DNA from: Camelimonas abortus
GTDB lineage: Bacteria > Pseudomonadota > Alphaproteobacteria > Rhizobiales > Beijerinckiaceae
Assembly: GCF_042647165.1 (NCBI RefSeq)
Contig: NZ_JBHRUV010000017.1
Direction: 5' to 3' (one strand)
Length of the DNA stretch: 64,000 nucleotides
The notes below the pieces were generated by a model that saw nothing but the letters and a program-made list of their open reading frames with translations, had not been told where the DNA came from and did not search any database. Shown in pieces: positions 1 through 8,932 of this stretch. Every line of letters starts with the position of its first letter. Within the stretch, counting starts at the first letter, position 1. The position numbers were made by a program, and so were the translations under genes.

Positions 1-1149
1 GTCCCGCAGCCGGAGCCTGCGGAGGCCGCCGCTCCGCCGGCCGCGGACAGCGCGCCCCACGCGCCGCAAGACGCCGTCGCGCCAGAGCCGGAGGCGGCCG
101 CCGCCCCGGATCCGGAAGCCGCGCCGCAGGCGCCTGGACCCGTCGCCGGAACGCAGCCCGTCGCCGCGCCCGGAGCCCCGCGCGCGCCTGAGCCCGCGCC
201 GGAGCCAGAACCGCCTGCGCCGAAGCCGAGCTGGTGGCAGCGGCTGAAAGGCGGCCTCGCCCGCACCTCGTCGTCGATCAGCAACAGCCTCGCCGACCTG
301 TTCGTGCGGCGCAAGCTCGACGCCGCGGCGCTGGAGGATCTCGAGGACATCCTCATCCAGGCCGACCTCGGCGTTGACACCACCGAACGCATCGTCAGGG
401 CGGTCAGCGCCGGCCGCTTCGACCGTGAGGTGTCGGCGGACGAGATCCGCGCCGTGCTGGCGCGCGAGGTGGAGGCCACCCTCGCGCCGGTGGCGAAGCC
501 GCTGGAGATCGACGCCGCGCGCAAGCCGTTCATCATCCTCATGGTCGGGGTGAACGGCGCCGGCAAGACCACCACCATCGGCAAGCTGGCGCAGAAATTC
601 CGGGCCGAGGGCCGCTCGGTGATGCTGGCGGCGGGCGACACCTTCCGCGCCGCCGCCATCGAGCAGCTGAAGGTCTGGGGCGAGCGCACAGGCGCGACCG
701 TGATCTCGCGGCCCCAGGGCGCGGATGCGGCCGGCCTCGCCTTTGACGCGGTGAAGGAGGCGAAGGAGCGCGGCGTCGACGTGCTGATGATCGACACCGC
801 CGGCCGCCTGCAGAACAAGGCCGGCCTGATGGCCGAGCTGGAGAAGATCGTGCGCGTGGTGAAGAAGCTCGACCCGGAGGCGCCGCACGCCGCGCTGCTG
901 GTGCTCGACGCCACTACCGGCCAGAACGCGGTGAGCCAGGTCGAGATTTTCGGCAAGACCGCCGGCGTCACCGGCCTGATCATGACCAAGCTGGACGGCA
1001 CCGCCCGCGGCGGCATTCTGGTCTCCATCGCGGCCAGGACCGGCCTGCCCGTGCACTTCATCGGCGTCGGCGAGGGGGTGGACGATCTGGAGCCCTTCGC
1101 CGCCCGCGATTTCGCGCGGGCCATCGCAGGCCTGCCGGAGAAAGACTGA
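1..1149 (+). CDS. ftsY: FtsY, signal recognition particle receptor (5' end cut by window)
   Basis: SRP receptor GTPase that docks ribosome-nascent chain-SRP complexes at the inner membrane for co-translational insertion. The reading frame is open from base 1, so the gene starts outside the window; 382 residues are visible. The first ~75 visible residues are the Pro/Ala/Glu-rich acidic A domain usual for FtsY. After a WWQRLKGGLARTS segment come the N domain and the GTPase G domain with the P-loop GVNGAGKTTT (about visible residue 182), the DTAGR motif and TKLDG (G4). Ffh, its partner GTPase, is encoded near 45.5 kb. In many Hyphomicrobiales ftsY follows dapF and mtaB; here those two genes lie about 40 kb away, so the usual cluster is split. 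Identification is firm. Confidence 0.97.
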   Translation, partial: VPQPEPAEAAAPPAADSAPHAPQDAVAPEPEAAAAPDPEAAPQAPGPVAGTQPVAAPGAPRAPEPAPEPEPPAPKPSWWQRLKGGLARTSSSISNSLADLFVRRKLDAAALEDLEDILIQADLGVDTTERIVRAVSAGRFDREVSADEIRAVLAREVEATLAPVAKPLEIDAARKPFIILMVGVNGAGKTTTIGKLAQKFRAEGRSVMLAAGDTFRAAAIEQLKVWGERTGATVISRPQGADAAGLAFDAVKEAKERGVDVLMIDTAGRLQNKAGLMAELEKIVRVVKKLDPEAPHAALLVLDATTGQNAVSQVEIFGKTAGVTGLIMTKLDGTARGGILVSIAARTGLPVHFIGVGEGVDDLEPFAARDFARAIAGLPEKD

Positions 1150-1151
1150 CC

Positions 1152-1170
1152 GGCGCCGGCAGGCGGCGCC
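1152..1170 (+). terminator. Weak terminator-like hairpin after ftsY
   Basis: GGCGCC arms flank a 7-base loop immediately after the ftsY stop codon. There is no T tract, so this is only a candidate; in such GC-rich DNA similar hairpins arise by chance. Confidence 0.25.
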
Positions 1171-1554
1171 CGGCGGCGGTTCCGTTCGCCGCAGGAGGCG
1201 AGGGCCGCGTCGGCGGCGCGGCGCGCCAGTGGCCGCCAGGGCGTGATATCGGGACCACGGAGGGCGATGGTTCTGATGACGCGCAAAGGCGGAAGCACGG
1301 CGGCCAGCCGCCGCGCCGCTCCGCGCGCCGGGCCTCGTTCCGGTGAATGGAGAGCCGCCTGCAGTCGCACGCGGCCGGGCGCCAGGGCGGCGGGGGCAAG
1401 GCTGATCCTGCGCATGAAACGCCGTTCAGGAGAGCAGGCGCCGCAAGCGACGCGCCGGCGTTCACGGCTGGCGGCGGTGACTTGACAGGCATCGGCGGGA
1501 TTTTTGTTTCCTGCTCCGGACGTGCGCGCGCCGCCGGGAAGCCCGCCGGAAAGC
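1171..1554. other. Intergenic stretch without a recognisable gene
   Basis: This is GC-rich DNA between the convergent ftsY and acs genes. Open frames exist on both strands but have Arg/Ala/Pro-rich shadow compositions, no ribosome binding site and no recognisable domain. Nothing functional is visible apart from the hairpins at the two ends. Confidence 0.5.
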
Positions 1555-1588
1555 GAAAGGCGGCGCGACCGCCAGCGCGCCGCCTTTC
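1555..1588 (-). terminator. Hairpin terminator of acs
   Basis: A perfect 13-bp stem (GAAAGGCGGCGCG paired with its complement) encloses an 8-base loop, 34 bases beyond the acs stop codon. On the minus strand the stem ends in CCTTTC followed by more pyrimidines, a moderate T tail. The position and perfect pairing make it the likely end of the acs transcript, and it could work in both directions. Confidence 0.6.
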
Positions 1589-1621
1589 GTCCGCTCCCCA
1601 TGACGGGCCGGAGCGGCCCGT

Positions 1622-3586
1622 TTACTTGCGCCGGTTCTGGCGGTTGCTGATCAGCTCGTCCACCACGGCCGGATCGGCGAGGGTGGAGGTGTCGCCCAGC
1701 GAGCCGAAATCGTCTTCGGCGATCTTGCGCAGGATGCGGCGCATGATCTTGCCGGAACGGGTCTTGGGCAGGTTCGGCGCGAACTGGATCAGGTCCGGCG
1801 TGGCGATGGGGCCGATCTCCTGGCGTACCCACGACACCAGTTCCTTGCGCAGCGCGTCGCTGGGCTCCGCGCCGGACATCAGCGTGACATAGGCGTAGAT
1901 GCCCTGGCCCTTGATGTCATGGGGATAGCCGACCACGGCGGCCTCGGAGACGGCCGGGTGCGCCACCAGGGCGGATTCGATCTCTGCCGTGCCCATGCGG
2001 TGGCCGGAGACGTTGATGACGTCGTCGACGCGGCCGGTGATCCAGTAATAGCCGTCGGCGTCGCGGCGGCAGCCGTCGCCGCTGAAGTACTTGCCGGGAT
2101 AGGTGGAGAAATAGGTCTCTTCGAAGCGTTTGTGGTCGCCGTAGACGGTGCGCATCTGGCCGGGCCAGGAGTCGGTCAGCACGAGGTTGCCCTCCGCCGG
2201 GCCTTCAAGCACCTTGCCGGAGGCGTCCACCACCTGCGGCTGCACGCCGAACAGCGGCAGCGTCGCCGAGCCGGGCTTCAGCGTGGTGGCGCCGGGCAGC
2301 GGGCTGATCAGGATGCCGCCGGTTTCCGTCTGCCACCAGGTGTCGACGACAGGGCAGCGGCCGTCGCCGACCACGCGGTGATACCACTCCCAGGCTTCCG
2401 GATTGATCGGCTCGCCCACCGAGCCGAGCAGCCGCAGCGACGCGCGCGAGCACGCCTTCACCGGGCCGTCGCCGGCCTGCATGAGCGAGCGGATGGCGGT
2501 GGGGGCGGTGTAGAAGATGTTGACCTTGTGCCGGTCCACCACCTGCCAGAAGCGGGACATGTCCGGATAGTTCGGCACGCCCTCGAACATCACCGTGGTG
2601 GCGCCGTTGGCCAGCGGGCCGTAGAGCAGGTAGCTGTGGCCCGTCACCCAGCCGACGTCGGCGGTGCACCAGTAGATGTCGCCGTCGTGATAGTCGAAAA
2701 CATGCTGGTGGGTGAGGGAGACGTAAACCAGATAACCGCCGGTGGTGTGCAGCACGCCCTTGGGTTTGCCGGTGGAGCCAGAGGTGTAGAGGATGAACAG
2801 CGGGTGCTCGGCCTCCACATGCTCGCACGGGCACTCGGCGGTCACCTGCTCGCGGGCGGCGTGGTACCAGACGTCGCGCAGCGGATCCATCGGCACGTCG
2901 GCGCCGGTGCGGCGCACCACGACGACGTGCTCCACCTCCAGCCCTTCGGGCAGGCGGGCGATGGCGGCGTCGACATTGGTCTTCAGGGGCACCTTGCGGC
3001 CCCCGCGCACGCCCTCGTCGGCGGTGACGACCACTTTCGAGCCGCAGTCGGCGATGCGGCCGGCGAGGGAGTCCGGCGAGAAGCCGCCGAACACCACCGA
3101 ATGGATGGCGCCGAGGCGGGCGCAGGCCAGCATGGCGTAGGCCGCTTCCGGAATCATCGGCATGTAGATGGTGACCCGGTCGCCTTTCTTGACGCCACGG
3201 TTGCGCAGCACGTTGGCGAAGCGGCAGACCTCGTCATGCAGCTCCTGATAGGTGATGTGCTTCGATTCCGAGGGGTCGTCGCCTTCCCAGATGATGGCGG
3301 TCTGGCTGGCGCGGGTTTTCAGGTGGCGGTCAACGCAGTTGTAGGCGACGTTGGTGACGCCGTCTTCATACCAGCGGATCGAGACGGCGCCCGGGGCGAA
3401 GCTGGTGTTCTTCACCTTCGTGTAGGGCCGGAACCAGTCGATGCGCTTGCCGTGCTCGCCCCAGAACGCCTCCGGATCGGCGATCGAGGCCGCGTACATT
3501 TTCTGGTAAGAGCTGGCGTCGACCCAGGCGCGCTTCCGCCACTCCTCAGAGGGTGGCCAGGTCCTGCCATGGGCATGGTCGGTCAT
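1622..3586 (-). CDS. acs: Acetyl-CoA synthetase
   Basis: AMP-forming acetate-CoA ligase: acetate + ATP + CoA gives acetyl-CoA, AMP and PPi, allowing growth on acetate. At 654 residues it is the normal length of the family. The AMP-binding P-loop YTSGSTGKPKG lies near residues 264-274, TWWQTETGG near 415, and the C-terminal SGK motif with the catalytic lysine near 609, the site of regulatory acetylation in known Acs enzymes. The start is ATG with GGGGAG a few bases upstream. It is monocistronic, with a strong hairpin after the stop. The 642-codon open frame on the opposite strand is a GC shadow. Confidence 0.97.
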   Translation of the reverse strand: MTDHAHGRTWPPSEEWRKRAWVDASSYQKMYAASIADPEAFWGEHGKRIDWFRPYTKVKNTSFAPGAVSIRWYEDGVTNVAYNCVDRHLKTRASQTAIIWEGDDPSESKHITYQELHDEVCRFANVLRNRGVKKGDRVTIYMPMIPEAAYAMLACARLGAIHSVVFGGFSPDSLAGRIADCGSKVVVTADEGVRGGRKVPLKTNVDAAIARLPEGLEVEHVVVVRRTGADVPMDPLRDVWYHAAREQVTAECPCEHVEAEHPLFILYTSGSTGKPKGVLHTTGGYLVYVSLTHQHVFDYHDGDIYWCTADVGWVTGHSYLLYGPLANGATTVMFEGVPNYPDMSRFWQVVDRHKVNIFYTAPTAIRSLMQAGDGPVKACSRASLRLLGSVGEPINPEAWEWYHRVVGDGRCPVVDTWWQTETGGILISPLPGATTLKPGSATLPLFGVQPQVVDASGKVLEGPAEGNLVLTDSWPGQMRTVYGDHKRFEETYFSTYPGKYFSGDGCRRDADGYYWITGRVDDVINVSGHRMGTAEIESALVAHPAVSEAAVVGYPHDIKGQGIYAYVTLMSGAEPSDALRKELVSWVRQEIGPIATPDLIQFAPNLPKTRSGKIMRRILRKIAEDDFGSLGDTSTLADPAVVDELISNRQNRRK

Positions 3587-3996
3587 GTTGCTCTCCCCGA
3601 AACTCTCGCGCAGCCCTGGCGTCGCCGTGTGCCTGCGCGGGCTGATGCTTGTGGTGAAGTTAGCCGCGCGCCTGGCCGGAGCGCAAGGCGACGAAAGGGG
3701 AGGACTGGGGACGCCTGCGCCTTCGCCAGCGCTTGCGCGGGCGGCGCGGGGAAGGCCGTCCGGCCGCGCGCGCGGGCGATGAGACCGCCTGCCCCCGTGG
3801 CGGCGCGGCGGGCCGCGGAACAGGCGTGGACGCGCAATAAAGCGTAGCGCGGGCGACAGGTTATGCGGGCGCCGGCCGGAGCGCCCGCGGCGCGACCGGC
3901 GATGCGGCCGCCGCCCGCCGGCGGGAGGGTTGACGCAATGGTGATGCGCGCGCGCCGCCAGTTGCGCCGGCCGGCCGGTTTGGCGGCCCTCAGCGG
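3587..3996. other. Upstream region of acs, no gene seen
   Basis: This GC-rich spacer lies between the end of the EVE gene and the acs start. It presumably holds the acs promoter, but no convincing -35/-10 pair was found. Open frames here have shadow composition. Confidence 0.45.
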
Positions 3997-4016
3997 CGGC
4001 GCCGCCTTCGGCGCCG
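3997..4016 (-). terminator. Terminator-like hairpin after the EVE gene
   Basis: An 8-bp GC stem (CGGCGCCG with its complement) around a CCTT loop sits just beyond the stop of the last gene in the tsaD-gpsA-EVE run. No clear T tract follows, so it is a weak candidate. Confidence 0.3.
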
Positions 4017-4022
4017 GCGGCG

Positions 4023-4439
4023 TCAGTCCAGCCCGCCCAGCTCGCGCACCACGCGCCACTCGTCTGCGGTCACCGGCTGGACGGAGAGCCGCGAATTGTT
4101 GGCCAGCACCATGTCCTTCAGGCGCGGCTCCCGTTTGACCATCTCCAGGGTGACCGGGCGCGGCAGCGGCTCCACGGCGCGGATGTCGACCATGCCGAAG
4201 CGGCCGGTGGGGTCGGTGTGGTCCGGATAGTACGGCCGGATGACCTCGACGACGCCGACGATCTTCTTGCCCTTGTTGGAGTGGTAGAAGAAGCCGAGAT
4301 CGCCCACCTTCATGGCCATCATGTTGCGCCTGGCCACGTGGTTGCGCACGCCGTTCCACGGTTCGCCGGCGTCGCCGCGCGCGACCTGCTGCTCCCACGA
4401 CCAGGTGTCCGGCTCGGACTTGAACAGCCAGTAGGCCAT
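4023..4439 (-). CDS. EVE domain-containing protein
   Basis: Small (138 aa) single-domain protein of the EVE family, PUA-like folds related to eukaryotic thymocyte nuclear protein 1 and thought to bind modified nucleobases. Visible family features are the N-terminal MAYWLFKSEPDTWSW, the WNGVRNHVARRNM block and GDLGFFYHSNKGKKIVG. The ATG was chosen because GGAGG lies 8 bases upstream; a GTG three codons earlier would sit on top of that site. It is the last gene of the tsaD-gpsA-EVE run, 35 bases after gpsA, an arrangement common in Hyphomicrobiales. The substrate is unknown. Confidence 0.9.
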   Translation of the reverse strand: MAYWLFKSEPDTWSWEQQVARGDAGEPWNGVRNHVARRNMMAMKVGDLGFFYHSNKGKKIVGVVEVIRPYYPDHTDPTGRFGMVDIRAVEPLPRPVTLEMVKREPRLKDMVLANNSRLSVQPVTADEWRVVRELGGLD

Positions 4440-4474
4440 TTCCTGCACCTCCGCCCCCGCGTCGCCGGCGGGGA

Positions 4475-5482
4475 TCAGCCTTCGCGCCGCAGCGGGCGCA
4501 TCATCAGTTCGCCGATGGCGTCGTCAATGCCCATGCGGCCGTCGAGAATGGCCGCCACCGCGGCGGACACCGGCATGTCGACGCCGGCGTCTGCGGCGCG
4601 CCGCAGCATCACCGCCGCCGTGGCCGCGCCCTCGGTGAGCTTGCCGCCGCTGGCCTCGGCGACAGGCGCGCCGCGGCCCAGCGCCTCGCCGAAAGCGAAG
4701 TTTCGGGACTGGCGCGAGCCGCAGGTGAGCACGATGTCGCCCAGGCCGGAGAGTCCCATGAGCGTGTCGCGGCGGGCGCCGTAAGCCTCTGCGAAACGGG
4801 TGATTTCGGCGAAACCGCGCGCCACCAGCGCGGCGCGGGCGCTTTCGCCGAGGCCCCGCCCCATGACGATGCCGCAGGCGATGGCCAGCACGTTCTTGGC
4901 GGCCCCGCCGATCTCGACGCCCCGCATGTCGGTGGTGTGATAGATGCGCAGCGCCGGCCCGGACAGCCGCCGCGCCAGTCGCGCCGCCAGCGCCTCGTCG
5001 TCAGCCGCCAGCGAGACGGCCGTCGGCAGCCCGCGCGCCACGTCGGCGGCGAAGCTGGGGCCGGAGAGCACGGCGGGCGCAGCCTCCGGCAGCATCTCGC
5101 GCACCACGTCGGACATGAAGAGGCCGCTGGCGCGCTCGATGCCCTTGGCGCAGATGACCACGGGCAGGCCCTTGCGGCCGAGCCACGGGCGCAGACGGGC
5201 GAGGGCGTCGCGGATCTGCTGGGCGGGGATCACCAGCAGCACCGCGTCGGCGTTGGCCAGCGGCGCCGGGTCAGCGGCGGGCGCGACGCCGTCCTCCAGG
5301 CGCACGCCGGGCAGCCGCGATCCAGCCTCCCGCGTCGCCGCCATGGCGGCCACGGCCGCGCCGTCGCGGCCCCACAGCGGCACCGGCGCGCCGCCGGCGC
5401 GCGCCGCCGCATTGGCCAGCGCCACGCCCCAGGCGCCCGCCCCGATCACCGCGATCACCCCGCCGCCTGCGTCCACGGTCAT
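4475..5482 (-). CDS. gpsA: Glycerol-3-phosphate dehydrogenase [NAD(P)+]
   Basis: Reduces dihydroxyacetone phosphate to sn-glycerol 3-phosphate, the backbone for phospholipid synthesis, in the cytosol. At 335 aa it is the normal family length. The Rossmann motif VIGAGAWGVALA is at residues 11-22, the substrate-binding segment VICAKGIE near 112, and the catalytic lysine region GGAAKNVLAIACG near 193. ATG follows the tsaD stop by only 3 bases, so the two are almost certainly cotranscribed and translationally coupled. Confidence 0.96.
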   Translation of the reverse strand: MTVDAGGGVIAVIGAGAWGVALANAAARAGGAPVPLWGRDGAAVAAMAATREAGSRLPGVRLEDGVAPAADPAPLANADAVLLVIPAQQIRDALARLRPWLGRKGLPVVICAKGIERASGLFMSDVVREMLPEAAPAVLSGPSFAADVARGLPTAVSLAADDEALAARLARRLSGPALRIYHTTDMRGVEIGGAAKNVLAIACGIVMGRGLGESARAALVARGFAEITRFAEAYGARRDTLMGLSGLGDIVLTCGSRQSRNFAFGEALGRGAPVAEASGGKLTEGAATAAVMLRRAADAGVDMPVSAAVAAILDGRMGIDDAIGELMMRPLRREG

Positions 5483-5485
5483 GGC

Positions 5486-6544
5486 TCAGGCCTTGGCTCC
5501 GGCGCGGGTGTCCTTGCTGGCGTCGAGCGGCCAGCGCGGACGGGCCGCGACGGTCAGGTCGTCATGGATGCCCATGCGCAGGCGTTCCAGCCCGGCCCAG
5601 GCGATGATGGCTCCGTTGTCGGTGCACAGCTGCAGCGGCGGCGCGACGAGCCGCACGCCGGCCTCGGCCGCGAGCCGCTCGAGGCCGCGGCGGATGGCCA
5701 TGTTGGCGGCGACTCCGCCGGCCACCACCAGCGCGGCGGGATGACCGGCGATGTCCCGGAAGCCGCGCAGCGCCACGCGGGTGCGGTCCGCCACCATGTC
5801 GACCACCGCCGCCTGGAACGAGGCGCACAGGTCGGCCACGTCGATGGGCCGCAGCGGCAGGATTTTCTGCGCCTGCTGGCGCACGGCCGTCTTCAGGCCG
5901 GAGAGCGAGAAATCGGCCGTCGGGCGGCCCACCATCGGCCGCGGAAAGGCGAAGCGCTCCGGATTGCCCTTCGCCGCCTCGCGCTCAACATGCGGCCCGC
6001 CCGGATAGGGCAGTCCCAGCATCTTGGCCACCTTGTCGAAGGCCTCGCCGATGGCGTCGTCGACGGTGGTGCCGAGGCGCACGTAGTCGCCCACGCCTTT
6101 CACGGCGATGAGCTGCGTGTGTCCGCCGGAGGCCAGCAGCAGCAGGTACGGGAACTGCACCGGCTCGATCAGCCGCGGCGTCAGCGCGTGGCCCTCCAGA
6201 TGGTTCACCGCCACCAGCGGCTTGCCGGTGACCAGCGCCAGCGCCTTGGCGGCGGTGAGGCCGATCATCACGCCGCCGATCAGCCCGGGGCCGGCGGCGG
6301 CGGCGAAGCCGTCGATATCCTGCAGCTCGACGCCGGCGGTCTCCAGGGCGCGGGCGATGAGGTGATCGAGCGCCTCCACATGGGCGCGCGCGGCGATCTC
6401 CGGCACCACGCCGCCATAAGCGGCGTGGGCGGCGATCTGGCTCAGCACCTCATTGGAGCGGATGATCGGACGCCCGGCGCCGTCGGTTTCCACCACCGCA
6501 GCCGCCGTTTCGTCGCAGGTCGTTTCGATACCGAGCACACGCAT
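5486..6544 (-). CDS. tsaD: tRNA N6-adenosine threonylcarbamoyltransferase TsaD
   Basis: Transfers the threonylcarbamoyl group to A37 of tRNAs that read ANN codons (t6A), together with TsaB and TsaE. It is a Kae1/Qri7-family ASKHA-fold protein of 352 aa. The N-terminal VLGIETTCDETAAAVV and the metal-binding HLEGH (about residues 111-115) and SGGHTQL motifs are intact. It is the first gene of the minus-strand run tsaD-gpsA-EVE and is divergent from hemC. The window also carries mtaB, whose product further modifies the t6A made by this enzyme. Confidence 0.97.
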   Translation of the reverse strand: MRVLGIETTCDETAAAVVETDGAGRPIIRSNEVLSQIAAHAAYGGVVPEIAARAHVEALDHLIARALETAGVELQDIDGFAAAAGPGLIGGVMIGLTAAKALALVTGKPLVAVNHLEGHALTPRLIEPVQFPYLLLLASGGHTQLIAVKGVGDYVRLGTTVDDAIGEAFDKVAKMLGLPYPGGPHVEREAAKGNPERFAFPRPMVGRPTADFSLSGLKTAVRQQAQKILPLRPIDVADLCASFQAAVVDMVADRTRVALRGFRDIAGHPAALVVAGGVAANMAIRRGLERLAAEAGVRLVAPPLQLCTDNGAIIAWAGLERLRMGIHDDLTVAARPRWPLDASKDTRAGAKA

Positions 6545-6651
6545 GCGTCTGGATCACCTCGAGCTGGTCTGCGCTCCGGGGCGGGAGCCGTCGCCGCCGC
6601 CGGCCCGCGCCGCGCGCGCGACGGGGCCTGCGCCCGCGCCGATGACGCAGG

Positions 6652-6840
6652 CTCTAGAGCATGTCGCGTCCAAAGGAAATGCGCGACAGCGCCCGCCGCG
6701 GCGGCGCGGGCGTCGCGACCGTCGCCATGATATCCCCAATGCAGCGGGCTGTCTGGCCTGTCATGACGCCGTTCTCAGGCGGGATTGCGGCGAACTGTCC
6801 CGAAATCGGTTCCCACTTTTGCGAAGCATGCTCTATAGAG
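6652..6840. repeat. Bounded intergenic repeat-like element between tsaD and hemC
   Basis: The divergent tsaD/hemC spacer holds a ~190-bp segment bounded by inverted ends: CTCTAGAGCATG on the left and CATGCTCTATAGAG on the right, which match as inverted repeats apart from a 2-base insertion. Just inside the right end is GAAATCGGTTCCCACTTTTG, a sequence style that recurs in dispersed intergenic elements of Hyphomicrobiales. The rest of the 417-bp spacer contains no gene. Only one copy was noticed in this window, so repeat status rests on family knowledge. Confidence 0.45.
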
Positions 6841-6961
6841 AGCGCGTCGGCAGGTTTCCCCCGGGGCTACGGCCGCGCGCTTCATTCTGGTTTGCAGTCG
6901 GGCTGCAGCAGGCCTTGCTGGCAGGCGTTGCCGGCGTCAGCCTTTGGAGTGAGACCCACCC

Positions 6962-7897
6962 ATGTCCATTTCACGCCTCGTCGTCGGCACGCGCGGAAGC
7001 CCGCTCGCCCTCGCCCAGGCGAACATCGTGCGCGACAGGCTCGTGGCCGCCCTCGGACTTGATCCGGCCCAGGCGACGCTCCAGGTCATCCGCACCACTG
7101 GCGACATGATCCAGGACCGCGCCCTGGCCGAGGCCGGCGGCAAGGGGCTGTTCACCAAGGAGCTGGATTCGGCCCTGCTCGCCGGCGACATCGACCTCGC
7201 CGTCCATTCCGCCAAGGATCTGCCTACCTGGCTGCCCGATGAGCTGGTGATCGCCGGCTATCTGGAGCGCGAGGACGTGCGCGACGTGCTCATCGCGCCC
7301 GGGGCGCGCGGCGGCGTCGCCGCCCTGCCGGCGGGCGCGGTGGTGGGCACCGCCTCGCTGCGCCGCGCCGCCCAGATCCGCCGCCTGCGGCCGGATGTCT
7401 CCACCGGCCTGCTGCGCGGCAACGTCCACACCCGTCTCGCCCGGCTGCACGAGGGACGTTTTGACGCGACCCTGCTGGCGCTGGCCGGCCTGCGCCGCCT
7501 GGGCGTCGAGGAGCCGGCGGCCACCGTGCTGGGGCTGGACGAAATGCTGCCCGCCGTCGGCCAGGGCGCCATCGCCATCACCGCCCGCGCCGCCGATGAG
7601 GCCGTGCGCGAGGCGCTGGCGCGGATCATCCACGCCGACACCGGCTACGCCCTCGCCGCCGAGCGCGCCTTCCTCACCGTTCTGGACGGCTCCTGCCGCA
7701 CGCCCATCGCCGGTCTCGCCCAGGTGGACGGCGACCGGCTGCGCCTGCGCGGCCTGCTGCTCTCCGTGGACGGGCAGGAATGGGTGGAGAGCGTGCGCGA
7801 AGGCCATGTGAGCGACGCTGCGGCGCTGGGCGAAGACGCCGGCCGCGAGATCCAGCGCCGCGCCAGCCCTGCGCTGCTGCAGCAGGCCGGCCGCTAG
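6962..7897 (+). CDS. hemC: Hydroxymethylbilane synthase (porphobilinogen deaminase)
   Basis: Condenses four porphobilinogens to hydroxymethylbilane in heme synthesis. Length is 311 aa, normal for the family. Seen are the N-terminal VVGTRGSPLALAQA, the GGKGLFTKELD segment, the substrate-binding HSAKDLPTWLP, the arginine-rich TASLRRAAQIRRLRP and the cofactor-anchoring cysteine in LDGSCRTPIAG (about residue 245), which carries the dipyrromethane primer. It opens the heme cluster hemC-hemD-Mic60-hemY. Confidence 0.97.
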   Translation: MSISRLVVGTRGSPLALAQANIVRDRLVAALGLDPAQATLQVIRTTGDMIQDRALAEAGGKGLFTKELDSALLAGDIDLAVHSAKDLPTWLPDELVIAGYLEREDVRDVLIAPGARGGVAALPAGAVVGTASLRRAAQIRRLRPDVSTGLLRGNVHTRLARLHEGRFDATLLALAGLRRLGVEEPAATVLGLDEMLPAVGQGAIAITARAADEAVREALARIIHADTGYALAAERAFLTVLDGSCRTPIAGLAQVDGDRLRLRGLLLSVDGQEWVESVREGHVSDAAALGEDAGREIQRRASPALLQQAGR

Positions 7898-8049
7898 CGG
7901 CGCTGGCCGCCGCTTCTTCATGATTTCGCCGCCGGCGCGCGGTTAGCTGGCCGCGTCATCCGGCGCGCGGGCGAGGGCGGGGCAGGGCGCGGCTGTCGCT
8001 TTCAGGCGCAGGTGGAGGCAAACTGGGGACGGCGGCAAGGGAGGCGGCC

Positions 8050-8760
8050 ATGCGAATCCTGCTCACACGTCCGGCCTCGCGCAGCGGCGCCACGGCCCGC
8101 CGCCTGCGCGGCATGGGGCTCGAGGTGGTGGAGTCGCCGGTGCTGGCCATCCGCCCCAGCGGCGCGCCCATGCCGTCTGGCCGTTTTGACGCCGTCATTC
8201 TCACCAGTCCCGGTTCGCTGCTTGGTTTTCCCGAGCCGCCGGCGCATCTGCCGGTGCTGGCGGTGGGCGACCGCACCGCCGAAGACGCCCGCCACGCCGG
8301 TTTCCTGCACGTTCTGTCCGCCTCCGGCGACCGCCACGACCTTGCGGCGCTGGCGCGCGAGACGTTGCCGCCCGGCAGCCGCCTGCTGCTCGCCGCCGGC
8401 CGCGAGCGCAAGGAAGATCTCGTCGACATGCTGCGCCGGGACGGTCTCGAGCCGGTGGTCTGGGTCTGCTACCACGCCGACGCGGCGTCGTCGCTTGCGC
8501 CTGAGGCGTCGGCGGCGCTGCAGGCCGGCGCCATCGGCTGGGTGATGCACTATTCGCCGCGCAGCGCCGCCCTGTTTCTGGAGCTGGCGGCGGCGGCCGG
8601 ATTGCGCGCCGCGGCGCAGCAGGCCGGCCATGTCTGCATTTCCGAAGACACCGCGGTGGCGCTGGAGCGGGCCGGCGTGACCCGGGTGGTCACCGCCGAA
8701 CGGCCGGATGACGACGCCATGATCGCCGCCGTGGCGGCGCTTGTCGCCGGCGCCGCGTGA
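8050..8760 (+). CDS. hemD: Uroporphyrinogen-III synthase
   Basis: Cyclises hydroxymethylbilane to uroporphyrinogen III with inversion of ring D. It has 236 aa, starts MRILLTRPASRSGATARRL in the usual HemD manner, and contains the late ISEDTAVALERAGV segment typical of the family. HemD proteins conserve little sequence, so position after hemC is part of the evidence. The ATG is preceded by GGGAGGCGG. Confidence 0.92.
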   Translation: MRILLTRPASRSGATARRLRGMGLEVVESPVLAIRPSGAPMPSGRFDAVILTSPGSLLGFPEPPAHLPVLAVGDRTAEDARHAGFLHVLSASGDRHDLAALARETLPPGSRLLLAAGRERKEDLVDMLRRDGLEPVVWVCYHADAASSLAPEASAALQAGAIGWVMHYSPRSAALFLELAAAAGLRAAAQQAGHVCISEDTAVALERAGVTRVVTAERPDDDAMIAAVAALVAGAA

Positions 8761-8932
8761 TCGCGGCGGATCGTCCGGGCTGGCTTGCCTGCCGGCGACC
8801 GGCGTGGGACCGTCAGCTGCGCGGGCGGGAGAAGCCGTCGCGGAACCCGCGCGGGGCGCCGCGCGGTTTTACTGGAGGGGGCGGCTGCGGGCGGACCGCG
8901 GCGTGAGGGACGAAGCGGGGGAACGATTGGCG

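Noticed and set aside
1919..3847. 642-codon plus-strand open frame opposite acs
   Set aside because: It is His/Gly/Ala-rich shadow sequence antisense to a firmly identified gene, as expected in very GC-rich DNA.
8741..8932. Longer N-terminus of the Mic60-like protein overlapping hemD
   Set aside because: The ATG at 8933 has a proper ribosome site and the upstream codons overlap hemD with shadow-like composition.
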